Below, in pieces: positions 15,177 through 24,105 of a stretch of 61,508 bases of DNA. A program made the position numbers and the translations under genes. The notes beneath the pieces were generated by a model, which did not search any database, had not been told where the DNA came from, and saw only the letters and a program-made list of their open reading frames with translations. The stretch comes from Planctomycetales bacterium (GTDB lineage: Bacteria > Planctomycetota > Planctomycetia > Pirellulales > Thermoguttaceae): the NCBI GenBank assembly GCA_007119795.1, contig SKOZ01000040.1, forward strand, positions 1 to 61,508, written 5' to 3'. Every line of letters starts with the position of its first letter. The stretch's first letter is position 1.

Positions 15177-16055
15177 GTGAACTCACGATTCCACCGCCGC
15201 GGATTCCTCGCTTCGGCGGGTGCGGCCGGTGCGCTGCTTGCCGGCAGTCGGGCGACGCCGGCGGCCGAGCCCCCCGGTCGGCGGCCGGCGGTCATCGATT
15301 GCCACGCCCACCTGCACCATCATACCCGGGCCGATCACGCGGAGATGGATCGCCGCTTGATCGAGGCCGCCGACAAGCTGGGGATCGGCCAGCTCTGCTG
15401 CTCGATCCTTACTCCCCGGCGCCCGGCCACGGCGGAGGGGTTCGGGGAGTGCAATCGCTGGCTGGCCGAGGCGATCGAACGCTTTCCGGGCCGCATTCTC
15501 GGCTATTGCTACGTGAACCCGGGACACACGCGCGAGGCGGTCGACGAGGTTCGCCGCTACGTCGAAGACCACCAGTTCATCGGCGTGAAGCTCTACAACG
15601 AGCACCTCTGCACCGAGCCGGTGGTAGCGCCGGTGGTCGAGGCGGCGATCGAGCTCCGCGTGCCCATACTTCATCACGCCGGCCACGGGCACCACCCGTT
15701 CCCGGGCCAGCCCAACATTTCCGACGGGGGCGACCTGGCCGAGCTGGGCCGGCGCTATCCCGAAGTCCGGCTGATCTGCGCCCACGTGGGCGGCGGCGGC
15801 GATTGGGAGTGGACCATCAAGGCCCTGCGGCACGCGAAGAACGTCTATCTCGACACCAGCGGGAGCGTGACCGACGAAGGGATGATCGAGATGGCGGCCG
15901 AGGTCCTCGGCGTCGATCGCCTCCTCTTCGGCTGCGACATGTCGATGACGGCGGGGATGGGCAAGATCCGCGCCGCCAACCTGGCCGCGGCCGACAAGAC
16001 GAGAATCCTCGGCGGCAACATGGAGCGCATCCTGGCTTTGCGGCATCAATCATGA
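15177..16055 (+). CDS. Tat-exported amidohydrolase (amidohydrolase_2 family)
   Basis: A 292-residue metal-dependent hydrolase. The start is the GTG at 15177, placed 6 bases after GAGGAGA. It yields an N-terminus RFHRRGFLASAGAAGALL that is a twin-arginine signal, so the enzyme is exported folded. The TIM barrel follows from about residue 35: the metal motif HxH in VIDCHAHLHHH, a further His in PILHHAGHGHH, CAHVGGGGDWE, and the late Asp in LLFGCDMSM. Relatives in the amidohydrolase_2 group act as decarboxylases or lactonases. The substrate is unknown. The stop overlaps the start of a second amidohydrolase (ATGA), so the two are translationally coupled. Confidence 0.85.
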   Translation: MNSRFHRRGFLASAGAAGALLAGSRATPAAEPPGRRPAVIDCHAHLHHHTRADHAEMDRRLIEAADKLGIGQLCCSILTPRRPATAEGFGECNRWLAEAIERFPGRILGYCYVNPGHTREAVDEVRRYVEDHQFIGVKLYNEHLCTEPVVAPVVEAAIELRVPILHHAGHGHHPFPGQPNISDGGDLAELGRRYPEVRLICAHVGGGGDWEWTIKALRHAKNVYLDTSGSVTDEGMIEMAAEVLGVDRLLFGCDMSMTAGMGKIRAANLAAADKTRILGGNMERILALRHQS

Positions 16056-16837
16056 TCATCGACGTGAATGCCTACCTCGGCCACTTCGCCTTCCGCCAGT
16101 TGCGCCATAATACCCCCGCGGCGCTCCTGCGGCTGATGGACGCGAAGGGGATCGAGCGTGCGGTGGTCTCCAGCGCCAGCGCCATCACCTACCGGAACAC
16201 GCAGCCCGCCAACGAGGCGCTCTACGCGGCGGTCGGGCCCCATCGCGACCGGCTGATTCCCTTTGCCGTGGTCAACCCCGACTACGCCGGCTGGGAGGAC
16301 GACCTGGCGATCTGCCGCGAAGAGTTCGGCATGGCGGGGCTGCGGCTCTATCCGAACTGGCATCGCTACACCCTGGGCGACGCCTGCGCCGGTGAACTGG
16401 TAGCTGCTGCCGCGGAGCGGAATATGCTCGTCTCCATCCCGCTCCGCGTCGAGGATTACCGGCAGCGGAGCTGGCTCGTGGACGTTCCCGACGTCAGGCC
16501 GGCGGAAATCGCCGAGCTGGTGAAGAGGCACCCGCAGGCGAAGTTCCTCCTCGTCAACGGGGCGGGCTTTGCCCGCTCGCCCTTGGCGCAGGAGAGCGAG
16601 CAGTTGCCCGCGAACTACTGGATCGAGATCTCCCGCCTCAGCGCCCTGCTGGCCAACGAGATCGGCGAGCTCCTCGGCCGGCTCGGAGCGGACCGCATCG
16701 TCTTCGGCACCGGCATGCCCTTCACGTACCCCGACCCGGCGCTTCTGAAAGTCGAGGTACTCGACGGCGCCGAGGAGGTGAAGGAGAAGATTTGTCGGCG
16801 CAACGCCGCCGCCCTGCTCGGCGACGCAGAGGATTGA
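16052..16837 (+). CDS. Amidohydrolase-like protein lacking the HxH metal motif
   Basis: A 261-residue cytoplasmic-looking TIM-barrel protein of the same superfamily, starting at ATG 16052 within the stop of the preceding gene. The first strand reads MIIDVNAYLGHFAFR where its partner has D-C-H-A-H, so the HxH pair is gone. The late VFGTGMPF has Gly-Thr-Gly where the catalytic Asp would normally fall. Similar V-N-x-x-L-G proteins accompany true amidohydrolases in planctomycetes and verrucomicrobia. It may be a non-catalytic partner, or it may use different ligands. No signal peptide is seen, which is odd beside a Tat-exported partner. Confidence 0.75.
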   Translation: MIIDVNAYLGHFAFRQLRHNTPAALLRLMDAKGIERAVVSSASAITYRNTQPANEALYAAVGPHRDRLIPFAVVNPDYAGWEDDLAICREEFGMAGLRLYPNWHRYTLGDACAGELVAAAAERNMLVSIPLRVEDYRQRSWLVDVPDVRPAEIAELVKRHPQAKFLLVNGAGFARSPLAQESEQLPANYWIEISRLSALLANEIGELLGRLGADRIVFGTGMPFTYPDPALLKVEVLDGAEEVKEKICRRNAAALLGDAED

Positions 16838-17102
16838 AACGGCAGGGCAAGGGGAGGGGATTCTGACAGCTTTGGCACCCCCGCCGTTTGCGCGGCGGCG
16901 GAAGGGTGATCTTGCGGCGCCATCCGCAGCCGGAGGCGGGCCGCCGGGCCTGTCGATATGGGAATGGCGGCCCTTGAGACTGCCGGCGGCCTGTCTTCCG
17001 GGCCAAGGGGCAATACAATATGGGGATGGGGAACGATCGGTTCGCGCCCCGGAGGCGTACCCGGTGCGGATACGCGAGTCGGCGCCTTGCGAGGAATCGG
17101 CG

Positions 17103-18374
17103 ATGCCAGTGAATGTCGGTCGTGGAAACGGGGGGGGAATCAGGGGTGGCCGTGTGGTCTTGCGAGAGCGGAATCCCGCGAACCCTCCGCCGGGGGTGGC
17201 GCGCCGGAGGCCGTCGGCGGCCTGGGGAGTCGTCGTGCGGACGTGGATTGCCGTGGGCCTCTCACTCGTCTTCGCCGCTCCCGCCGCCGCGCAGCCGGCC
17301 TTGCCGGCGGGGCTGCCGCGGGTTGCTCCCGGCCCGGAACAGCGGGAGGAGCTCTACCGGCAGCTCGGCCGGCAGGCCGAGCTGCTCGAGGCCCAGGCGG
17401 CCGTCCTCCGCACCGTGGCCCGACTGGTCGGCCCTACCGTGGTCCATATCGAGGCCGACGTCGACCGCCCCTCGAGCCTCCAGCTCGGCCGAGGGCGGCG
17501 CGTCGAGGAGGCCGGATCGGGCGTGATCACCGAACTGGGAGGGAAACACTACGTGCTCACCAATCGCCACGTGATCAGCGGCGCGGCGCCCGAGGACATC
17601 CGCATTCAGCTCGCCGACGGGAGGCAGCTCAATCCCACTCGGATTTGGGATGATGCGGAGACCGACGTCGCCGTGCTGCCCCTCGAGGCGCCCGATCTGG
17701 CGGCCGCGCGACTGGGCGAGAGCAGCCGCATGGAGATCGGCGACTTCGTGCTCGCCGTGGGGAGCCCCTTCGGACTGAGTCATTCGGTGACCTTCGGAAT
17801 CATCAGCGCCAAGGGTCGCCGTGACCTCCAGTTGGGGGCGTCGTCGGTCCGGTACCAAGATTTCCTCCAGACCGACGCGGCCATCAACCCGGGAAACAGC
17901 GGTGGGCCGCTGGTGAACCTCCGGGGCGAGGTCATCGGCATCAACACCGCCATTGCCAGCAACTCGGGGGGGAGTGAGGGGATCGGTTTCGCCATCCCCA
18001 TCGACATGTTCATGGTGGTGGCGCGGCAGCTCATCGAGCAGGGGACGGTCACACGGGCCTTCCTGGGAGTGAATCTCGACGTGCAGTTCGGCCACGCCGC
18101 GGCCCTGGAGCTGGGGCTCCCCCGCCCGATCGGCGCTCGGATTTCCGGTGTCACCCCCGGCTCGCCGGCAGAGCAGGCCCAATTGCGGGCCGACGACGTC
18201 ATTCTCCAGTTCAACGAGACGGCGGTGGAAAACGACGCCCACCTGGTGATCCTCGTCAGCCTCACGCCGGTCGGCGACCGGGTGCGTCTGCTCGTCTACC
18301 GTGAGCGCCAGCCGGAGGTCGTCGAGGCGACCCTCGGCGACCGCGCCCGGTACACCCGGGCGCAACAAGAATGA
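17103..18374 (+). CDS. DegP/HtrA-like trypsin-family serine protease with one PDZ domain
   Basis: An envelope protease of the S1C family. From ATG 17103 (GAGGA seven bases upstream) it is 423 residues. The signal peptide is internal (WIAVGLSLVFAAPAAAQ, about 48-64), so a GTG at 17235 with GGGGAG upstream may be the true start. The protease domain has an intact triad: H156 in LTNRHVISG, D188 in DAETDVAVL and S266 in NPGNSGGPL. A single PDZ domain (about 320-410, GVTPGSPAEQAQLRADDVI) follows. A coiled region at 78-105 precedes the protease. It likely degrades misfolded envelope proteins. The next gene begins about 100 bases downstream. Confidence 0.88.
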   Translation: MPVNVGRGNGGGIRGGRVVLRERNPANPPPGVARRRPSAAWGVVVRTWIAVGLSLVFAAPAAAQPALPAGLPRVAPGPEQREELYRQLGRQAELLEAQAAVLRTVARLVGPTVVHIEADVDRPSSLQLGRGRRVEEAGSGVITELGGKHYVLTNRHVISGAAPEDIRIQLADGRQLNPTRIWDDAETDVAVLPLEAPDLAAARLGESSRMEIGDFVLAVGSPFGLSHSVTFGIISAKGRRDLQLGASSVRYQDFLQTDAAINPGNSGGPLVNLRGEVIGINTAIASNSGGSEGIGFAIPIDMFMVVARQLIEQGTVTRAFLGVNLDVQFGHAAALELGLPRPIGARISGVTPGSPAEQAQLRADDVILQFNETAVENDAHLVILVSLTPVGDRVRLLVYRERQPEVVEATLGDRARYTRAQQE

Positions 18375-18475
18375 TCACGATTCCGGTGGTTCACGGGGGA
18401 GACCGGCCTCGCCCCGCCGTCGAGCCCCCTGGCCCTTGCCGGATTCATGCCCTTTTGGTTGCCAGGGAGGCACAC

Positions 18476-18850
18476 ATGCCCAAGTCGGCGGGTCGCCAGA
18501 GCGGACGCCTGCGGCGGGAGAAGAAGACCGTCCTGGTGATGATTCGCCGCTATTGCCGCGATCACCACGGCAGTCCGCCTCGAGCGTTCTGCCCGGAGTG
18601 CCGTGCCCTGCGCGACTATGCCTTCTGCCGCCTCGACCGGTGCCCCTTCGGCTCCGAGAAGCCGACCTGCGCGAAGTGCCCCATCCACTGCTACAAGCCG
18701 GCGATGCGGGAGCGGATTCGGGCCGTGATGCGCTACGCCGGCCCCCGCATGGCGGTCCGCCATCCCCTGCTCGCCCTGCTGCACCTCCTCGACGACCGGC
18801 GCCAGGTCGTCGCTCAGGGGAAGGAACCGAGGCAGCGAGTAAGGGAATGA
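18476..18850 (+). CDS. Nitrous-oxide-stimulated-promoter family protein (Cys-rich)
   Basis: A 124-residue cytoplasmic protein matching the small family called 'nitrous oxide-stimulated promoter'. Hallmarks are MIRRYCRDHHG at the start, CPECRALRDYAFCRLDRCPFG, and the Cys cluster TCAKCPIHCYKPAMRE followed by IRAVMRYAGPRM. Six or more cysteines in C-x2-C spacing suggest metal or iron-sulfur binding. The biochemical role of the family is not established. Start ATG 18476 is chosen because GGGAGG lies five bases upstream; an earlier in-frame ATG at 18371 overlaps the protease stop and lacks support. A hairpin (18936-18954) follows the gene. Confidence 0.8.
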   Translation: MPKSAGRQSGRLRREKKTVLVMIRRYCRDHHGSPPRAFCPECRALRDYAFCRLDRCPFGSEKPTCAKCPIHCYKPAMRERIRAVMRYAGPRMAVRHPLLALLHLLDDRRQVVAQGKEPRQRVRE

Positions 18851-18935
18851 GGGGGCCTTTCTTGCTGACCCGGCCCGAAGCCCGCTCCTTTCGCGGTTCC
18901 CCCTTCTCGTCTCGCCGGCCTCGCCCGGTCGGCCC

Positions 18936-18954
18936 TCCGGCGATTCTCGCCGGA
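18936..18954 (+). terminator. Hairpin downstream of the Cys-rich gene
   Basis: TCCGGCGA, loop TTC, TCGCCGGA: a perfect 8-bp stem followed by an AT-rich tail with a TTTT. It may end the 18476-18850 transcript. It also sits just in front of the guaB promoter. Confidence 0.5.
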
Positions 18955-18958
18955 CGAA

Positions 18959-18986
18959 TTGCATTTTCTCCCTCGGTGCCGATAAT
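18959..18986 (+). promoter_or_regulatory. Putative guaB promoter
   Basis: TTGCAT (18959-18964), 16 bases, GATAAT (18981-18986). The -10 box matches the sigma-70 consensus at five of six positions and the -35 at three. This predicts a leader of about 35 bases ahead of the ATG at 19028. Confidence 0.5.
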
Positions 18987-19027
18987 GCCGGATTACCTCT
19001 TTTCGAAAGACCAACCAGAGGGAAGCC

Positions 19028-20506
19028 ATGGACCACCGTATCGCTTATCAGGCCATGACGTTCGACGACATCCTCCTGGAGCCCGGTTACAGCGAGGTCG
19101 TCCCCGCAGAGACGGACGTGAGCACCCAACTGACGCGGCGCGTTCGCCTCAACGTCCCCTTGCTCAGCTCACCGATGGACACCGTCACTGAGAGCGCCAT
19201 GGCCATCGCCCTGGCCCAAGAGGGTGGTTTGGGGGTAATCCATAAGAACCTTCCCCTCCGGCAACAAACGGAGGAGGTGGAAAAGGTGAAGCGGAGTGCC
19301 AACGGGATCATCGTCAATCCGGCAACCCTCCCCCCCGACAGCACGGTCCGTCAGGCGCGGCAACTGATGGACCAGTTCAACGTCTCCGGAGTTCCCATTG
19401 TGACCGAGAACGGGCATTTGGAGGGAATCATCACGCGCCGGGACTTGCGGTTCCTCGAGGACGTCGACCTGCGGGTTCGGGACGTGATGACGCACGACGG
19501 GCTTGTGACGGCTACCGGAACCGTAACGCTTGCGGAAGCTGAGAAGATTTTGATGGAAAAAAAGGTGGAGAAGCTTCTCCTGGTTGACGAAGATTTCAGA
19601 CTGACTGGCCTGATCACGATCAAAGACATCGACATGATGCGGCGCTACCCCCATGCCTGTAAGGATGCGCTGGGGCGGCTCCGCGTGGGGGCAGCGGTGG
19701 GGGTGCACGACTACGAGCGGGCCGAGAGCCTCATCGAGAAGGGGGTGGACCTGCTCGTTGTGGACAGCGCGCATGGTCATTCGGCGAACGTGATCGAGAC
19801 GGTACGGGGGATCAAACGTCGATGGGACATCGATGTGATCGCCGGAAACGTTGGCACCGGGGAGGGGTGCCTTGCCCTTATCGAGGCCGGGGTGGACGCG
19901 GTGAAGGTGGGGATCGGTCCGGGATCGATATGCACGACACGGGTCATCTCGGGAGTGGGGGTGCCGCAGATCACTGCCATCATGAACGCCGCCCGGGCAG
20001 CCCAAGCGACCGGGACCCCGATCATCGCCGACGGAGGAATCCGATACTCGGGGGATTTGACGAAGGCTTTGGCGGCCGGCGCCCATGCGGCGATGATCGG
20101 CGGACTTTTCGCGGGTTTGGACGAGAGTCCGGGGCAACGCATCCTTTACCAAGGGCGAACGTTCAAGGTTTACCGCGGCATGGGTTCCCTCGGGGCCATG
20201 GTCCACGGCTCCAGCGAGCGATACCGCCATGAGGAAGGTTCCAAGCCCGACAAACTGGTCCCCGAGGGAGTCGAAGGCCGGATCCCCTACAAAGGTCAGC
20301 TCGGGCCGTTCGTATACCAGCTCGTAGGGGGGGTTCGGGCCGGGATGGGCTATTGTGGTGCGCGGACGATCGAGGAACTGCGGACGGAAACGCGGTTCGT
20401 TCAAGTGACAGCAGCCAGTGTGCGGGAGAGTCATCCCCATGACATCGCCATTACGCAAGAAGCGCCCAACTACAGCACGGAACGCGCCGACGAGAAGAGC
20501 TGGTAA
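19028..20506 (+). CDS. guaB: IMP dehydrogenase
   Basis: Oxidises IMP to XMP with NAD, the committed step of GMP synthesis. At 492 residues it has the usual length. The TIM barrel is interrupted by a CBS pair (about 95-205: [20 protein letters not shown] and [20 protein letters not shown]), which normally binds ATP/GTP and regulates the enzyme. The catalytic loop GPGSICTTR places the thioimidate Cys at 302, and the flap contains the expected E-G. AGAGGGAAG sits a few bases before ATG 19028. Its last 68 bases also encode the start of the next gene in another frame. Confidence 0.96.
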   Translation: MDHRIAYQAMTFDDILLEPGYSEVVPAETDVSTQLTRRVRLNVPLLSSPMDTVTESAMAIALAQEGGLGVIHKNLPLRQQTEEVEKVKRSANGIIVNPATLPPDSTVRQARQLMDQFNVSGVPIVTENGHLEGIITRRDLRFLEDVDLRVRDVMTHDGLVTATGTVTLAEAEKILMEKKVEKLLLVDEDFRLTGLITIKDIDMMRRYPHACKDALGRLRVGAAVGVHDYERAESLIEKGVDLLVVDSAHGHSANVIETVRGIKRRWDIDVIAGNVGTGEGCLALIEAGVDAVKVGIGPGSICTTRVISGVGVPQITAIMNAARAAQATGTPIIADGGIRYSGDLTKALAAGAHAAMIGGLFAGLDESPGQRILYQGRTFKVYRGMGSLGAMVHGSSERYRHEEGSKPDKLVPEGVEGRIPYKGQLGPFVYQLVGGVRAGMGYCGARTIEELRTETRFVQVTAASVRESHPHDIAITQEAPNYSTERADEKSW

Positions 20507-21521
20507 GCTCGGGCTGCCGCTCTTGATGGGTCTGGTCGCCAGCTGGGCGGTGGTCATGCCGACCGCCGATGCCGACGTGGTGACTCACGCCGTCGCCGAC
20601 GACGCCGAACCGGCCGTGGTTCAGCAGGCGAGCTATTCGACGGGCAGCCGGGGGAGCCAATTGACCTGGCTGCCCTACCGGCCGACGGTTTCGCCCCCCG
20701 CGGCGGACTCCCAGGCGGCAGCTCCGGCAAACGCCGCCTCGTCGGCCGCGAGTGTAAGCGGTTCGGGGCTGCGTCGCGCACCAGCGGAGGGACCGCGACT
20801 GGTGAGTCTCGATGCCCCGGCTCCGGCACTACGTCCCGCCGGGGCCGTGAAGGATCCGTTTGACGACCCCTTCGGCGATCGACTCTCCGATCGGGGCATT
20901 CGCGAGCTACCCCTCGAGGAGCCCGCCATCGTCTCCCGCTTCGCCCAGCCTCCGGCGGATATCCCGGCCGAGACGATTCCTCGCCCTACCCCCGAGCTCC
21001 CGCCTGGACTATTCCCGGAAAACGGGCCCAGGCTTCCCGAAGAGATCGATGAGTTTGTCCTGGCGCCGCCGGTCGATTTCGTCTGCCCGCAGCCGACCGA
21101 TCTCACGCCGATCCACGAGATCACCCACAGGATCGAGATCGACCCGGGCGATTTTCCCCAGGTCTGCCCGCTCAGCGACCGCGATTACCGCCCCCATCCC
21201 TGGTCGCCGATGACCTATACCTGGAAGGCCTCGGCCCTCTGCCACAAGCCGACCTATTTCGAGCAAGTCCACGTGGAGCGCTACGGTCACACGTGGGGAC
21301 CGTACTTGCAGCCTATCCTCTCCGGCGGGCACTTCTTCGTAACGCTTCCCATCCTCCCATACAAGATGGGTCTCCACTCTCCCCAAGAGTGCATGTACCC
21401 GCTGGGCTACTATCGCCCCGGGAGCTGCGCCCCGTATATGATCGATCCGCTGCCGCTGAGCGTGCGAGCGGGGCTGATCCAGGCGGGGGCGGTATTGGGG
21501 GCGGTCCACATCATCCCCTAA
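20439..21521 (+). CDS. Secreted planctomycete protein overlapping guaB
   Basis: A 360-residue exported protein of unknown function. The chosen ATG (20439) lies inside guaB, giving a 68-base overlap. It yields an Arg/Lys-rich n-region, then the hydrophobic stretch [17 protein letters not shown], a textbook signal peptide. The later ATG at 20526, just after the guaB stop, would leave no positive n-region. Residues 60-240 are Pro/Ala-rich and low in complexity. The conserved part is the C-terminal 130 residues, with [32 protein letters not shown] and [18 protein letters not shown]. Several conserved Cys suggest disulfides. I have seen this Trp/Cys/Tyr pattern only in planctomycete proteins. Its stop overlaps that of the convergent hisN. 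Confidence 0.75.
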   Translation: MTSPLRKKRPTTARNAPTRRAGKLGLPLLMGLVASWAVVMPTADADVVTHAVADDAEPAVVQQASYSTGSRGSQLTWLPYRPTVSPPAADSQAAAPANAASSAASVSGSGLRRAPAEGPRLVSLDAPAPALRPAGAVKDPFDDPFGDRLSDRGIRELPLEEPAIVSRFAQPPADIPAETIPRPTPELPPGLFPENGPRLPEEIDEFVLAPPVDFVCPQPTDLTPIHEITHRIEIDPGDFPQVCPLSDRDYRPHPWSPMTYTWKASALCHKPTYFEQVHVERYGHTWGPYLQPILSGGHFFVTLPILPYKMGLHSPQECMYPLGYYRPGSCAPYMIDPLPLSVRAGLIQAGAVLGAVHIIP

Positions 21522-22312
21522 CCGGGCCTGATCGTGGCGAGGACCTCGTCGAGGACCTGACCGTTCGTACCCACGCCCTCGCCGGCGTGAATCGTGGCAC
21601 GCCCCTGCCAGTCGGTGAACGTACCGCCGGCCTCGACGAGGATCGGCAGCAGCGCAGCGGCGTCCCAGACGGCCATCACGGGATCGACCATCACCTCGGC
21701 CCGCCCTGTAGCCACGAGGAGGTAGCCGTAGGCGTCCCCCCAAGTGCGGGTTAGGCGAGACGCCGTCTGGAGGCGGTCGAAGGCTTCACGGCGGCCGTGG
21801 GCCGCAAAGCCAGCGACCTCGCTGGTGACGAAGAGCCCCTCAGCCAAGCGGGAGCAGGCAGAGACGCGGGCCGCGCGGGGAGCCCTGTTTCCCACCGCGT
21901 ACCACGCACCACCCCCTATTGCGGCATACAAGCACTCGCCCAATGGGGGAATACAGATCACGCCCGCGACGCTCTCCGCACCGCGTTCCAGGCCCACAAG
22001 CGTGGCGTAGAGGGGCACGCCGTGGACGAACGACTTCGTCCCGTCGATGGGGTCGAGTATCCACCGGAAGCCGCTACTGCCCTCCTTGGGGGACAATTCC
22101 TCGCCCAGGATGGCGTCGTCGGGAAAGGCGGCGGCAATCGTCTGCCGGAGCAGCTCCTCGGCCTTGCGGTCGGCAACGGTCACGGGAGAGTCGTCCTCTT
22201 TGCGCTCCACCGCCAGATCGTCGCGGCGGAAGTACTCGAGCGTCAGACGCCCCGCCTCACGTGCGGCCTCGACGGCCAGGGACAAGCGGTCACTCACGCT
22301 CGCATCGTTCAT
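21518..22312 (-). CDS. hisN: Histidinol-phosphatase / inositol-monophosphatase family
   Basis: A 264-residue Mg-dependent phosphatase of the FIG superfamily. The metal ligands are visible in GEELSPKEG, in the central ILDPIDGTKSFVHG, and in the late MAVWDAAALLPILVEAGG. The RTWGDAYGYLLVATGRAEVMVDP segment is characteristic of the HisN branch, which dephosphorylates histidinol phosphate. Inositol-1-phosphatase activity cannot be excluded. The start is the ATG at 22312 with GGAGA about 8-13 bases upstream on the coding strand; the frame stays open beyond it without family similarity. No other his gene is nearby. Confidence 0.88.
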   Translation of the reverse strand: MNDASVSDRLSLAVEAAREAGRLTLEYFRRDDLAVERKEDDSPVTVADRKAEELLRQTIAAAFPDDAILGEELSPKEGSSGFRWILDPIDGTKSFVHGVPLYATLVGLERGAESVAGVICIPPLGECLYAAIGGGAWYAVGNRAPRAARVSACSRLAEGLFVTSEVAGFAAHGRREAFDRLQTASRLTRTWGDAYGYLLVATGRAEVMVDPVMAVWDAAALLPILVEAGGTFTDWQGRATIHAGEGVGTNGQVLDEVLATIRPG

Positions 22313-22589
22313 CACTTTCTCCAACTTCTCCTTGCAGTCGATTTCGGTCCCTGGCCGGTCCCGCGGCGCGGCAAGATAAGGGCGCCCCCCGCGGACGATC
22401 GGCGCACCGCCGTGCCTGCCCAGCGGCGGGATCGGCCGGCAGCCTCCAGTGTATCCCAGGTAGATGGCCGAGGGCATCCCGGGTGAACTGCCATTTGCAG
22501 GCGGTCGGAGGGTACAATGGCAGGATCGTGTGCCGGCGGCGGCGCCGCATCGCTCCGTTGCCGTGCTCGGTAAACCGGGAGAAGCCGCC

Positions 22590-23921
22590 GTGAAGAACGA
22601 AGGACTCAATCCGATGAGAACGAGAGGCCGACTTTCCCCCAGCAAGCTCCTCACGATCGTTCTGGCCGTGGTGCTCGGCGCCGGGCGGCCGGCAGCCGCC
22701 GGGCCCGAGGAGGTGGGGGCGGAGGGCGTCGACTATCTGATCGTCGTCACTGGCGGCGAGTTGCTCGCCGGGGCCTACGCGGACGCCCACATTCCCTTCC
22801 TGACGCGCAGCCTCCATCCCCTGGGCTTTCGTTGCCTTGCGGCAGTCATCGTGGAGGACGCGGTGGAAGAAATCCAAGAGGCTGTCGGTGCCGCCCTGGA
22901 GCGGGTTCCGTTGGTGATCGTCACCGGTGGCCTGGGGCCCACCCCCGACGACGTGACCCGCGAGGCCCTCTCCGCGCTGACGGGCGTTCCCCTCCGCGAG
23001 CACCCCGATCTGCTCGCCAAGCTGGAGGAACGCTTTGGCACACCGCGCGACGAGCTCCGCGCCAACCTCCGCCGCCAGACGGAGGTGCCCGTCGACGGCG
23101 GTTTCCTCGCCAACGACCACGGCACCGCCGCGGGCCTCCTTTTCGAGCACGACGCAGGGTTGATCGCGGCCCTCCCCGGACCGCCGCGCGAGCTGCAGCC
23201 GATGGTCCACGATCACCTCGTGCCCCTGCTTACGGAGCGTTTCGGCACGAGCCCCCCCGGTGACGTGTTGACGATCCGTTTCGTCGGCATCGGCGAGTCG
23301 CTCGTCGACCACACCATCAGCGAGCACATCCCGATCCCCGACGGCGTTGCCCAGGCTTCGCTCTTCGAAGGGATGCGCGTCGACTTCTACTTCACCCTTA
23401 CCGGCGCCACGGCGGACGGCCTCGCCGAACTGGACCGGATTCGCGAAGAGGTCCTCCGCCACCTGGGCGAGTACGTCTATGCCACCGACTCCACGACGCT
23501 CGAAGAGCACGTGGTCGATCTCCTGGTTCAAAGGGACAAGACCGTCGCCCTGGCCGAGGTCGGCAGCGGCGGCAGTCTGGCCGCGGCCCTCGGCTCGGCG
23601 GATGCCATTGCCGGTATCCTTGCCGGCGCCTACATAGCTCCCGACAAGGAGCGGTTGTCTCGGATGCTCGCCGACTCCCTGCCTCCGGCCGCTGCCGCTC
23701 CGGACCTGGCCCGGCGGCTGGCGGAGCGGACCGGTGCCGACCTGGCCCTGGCCGTCGGTCCCGCGACCCTGGACGACGGGGGGGGCCGCTCCGTTGAGGT
23801 CGCCTACTTCGCCGATGGCCACACCGCCACCCACCGGCTCGCCCTGCGGGGCACCGGCGAGACGGCGCGCTTCCACCTGACAACCCAGTTCCTCGACCTC
23901 CTGCGCCGCCGCCTCCGGTAG
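22590..23921 (+). CDS. Exported CinA-like protein with degenerate amidohydrolase domain
   Basis: A 443-residue protein with the CinA layout but a signal peptide. GTG 22590 is preferred because GGGAGAAG lies about six bases upstream; ATG 22614 is the alternative. Both give a positive n-region followed by LLTIVLAVVLGAGRPAAA. The N-terminal MoaB/MogA-like domain is well kept: VVTGGELLAGAYADAH, VTGGLGPTPDDVTREAL, NDHGTAAGL, LPGPPRELQPM. In the C-terminal half, where nicotinamide-nucleotide amidohydrolases have AESCTGG, this protein has AEVGSGGSLAAAL, so the amidase site appears lost. Cytoplasmic CinA/PncC recycles NMN; an exported version must do something else. It is upstream of the one-carbon genes but about 180 bases away. 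Confidence 0.75.
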   Translation: MKNEGLNPMRTRGRLSPSKLLTIVLAVVLGAGRPAAAGPEEVGAEGVDYLIVVTGGELLAGAYADAHIPFLTRSLHPLGFRCLAAVIVEDAVEEIQEAVGAALERVPLVIVTGGLGPTPDDVTREALSALTGVPLREHPDLLAKLEERFGTPRDELRANLRRQTEVPVDGGFLANDHGTAAGLLFEHDAGLIAALPGPPRELQPMVHDHLVPLLTERFGTSPPGDVLTIRFVGIGESLVDHTISEHIPIPDGVAQASLFEGMRVDFYFTLTGATADGLAELDRIREEVLRHLGEYVYATDSTTLEEHVVDLLVQRDKTVALAEVGSGGSLAAALGSADAIAGILAGAYIAPDKERLSRMLADSLPPAAAAPDLARRLAERTGADLALAVGPATLDDGGGRSVEVAYFADGHTATHRLALRGTGETARFHLTTQFLDLLRRRLR

Positions 23922-23989
23922 AGGGAAGAGAGAGCGGGGCTGGCGGGACGGAGGAGAGGCGAGTACCATAGGGGCATTCAAATGGCGAC

Positions 23990-24048
23990 ACCGCCCCGGG
24001 ACCGGCTGCTTGGAGGCCGTCGGCATTCGCTGCCGCGTAAGGGGCGGT
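23990..24048 (+). promoter_or_regulatory. Structured leader candidate before the corrinoid gene
   Basis: ACCGCCCC (23990-23997) pairs perfectly with GGGGCGGT (24041-24048). Between them are two hairpins: CGGC/GCCG (24003-24019) and CGGCA, loop TTCGC, TGCCG (24021-24035). Together they form a three-way junction that ends 57 bases before the ATG of the corrinoid protein. It lacks the conserved boxes of the cobalamin riboswitch. GC-rich DNA makes chance pairing possible. Confidence 0.35.
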
Positions 24049-24105
24049 CGCGCCCCGGGGACCCTCGCCGGGCCTGGAGACAACGGAACCTTTCAGGAGC
24101 GACCC

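Noticed and set aside
23922..24105. Cobalamin riboswitch ahead of the corrinoid gene
   Set aside because: The conserved B12 boxes are not present. Only a generic junction-like fold can be drawn.
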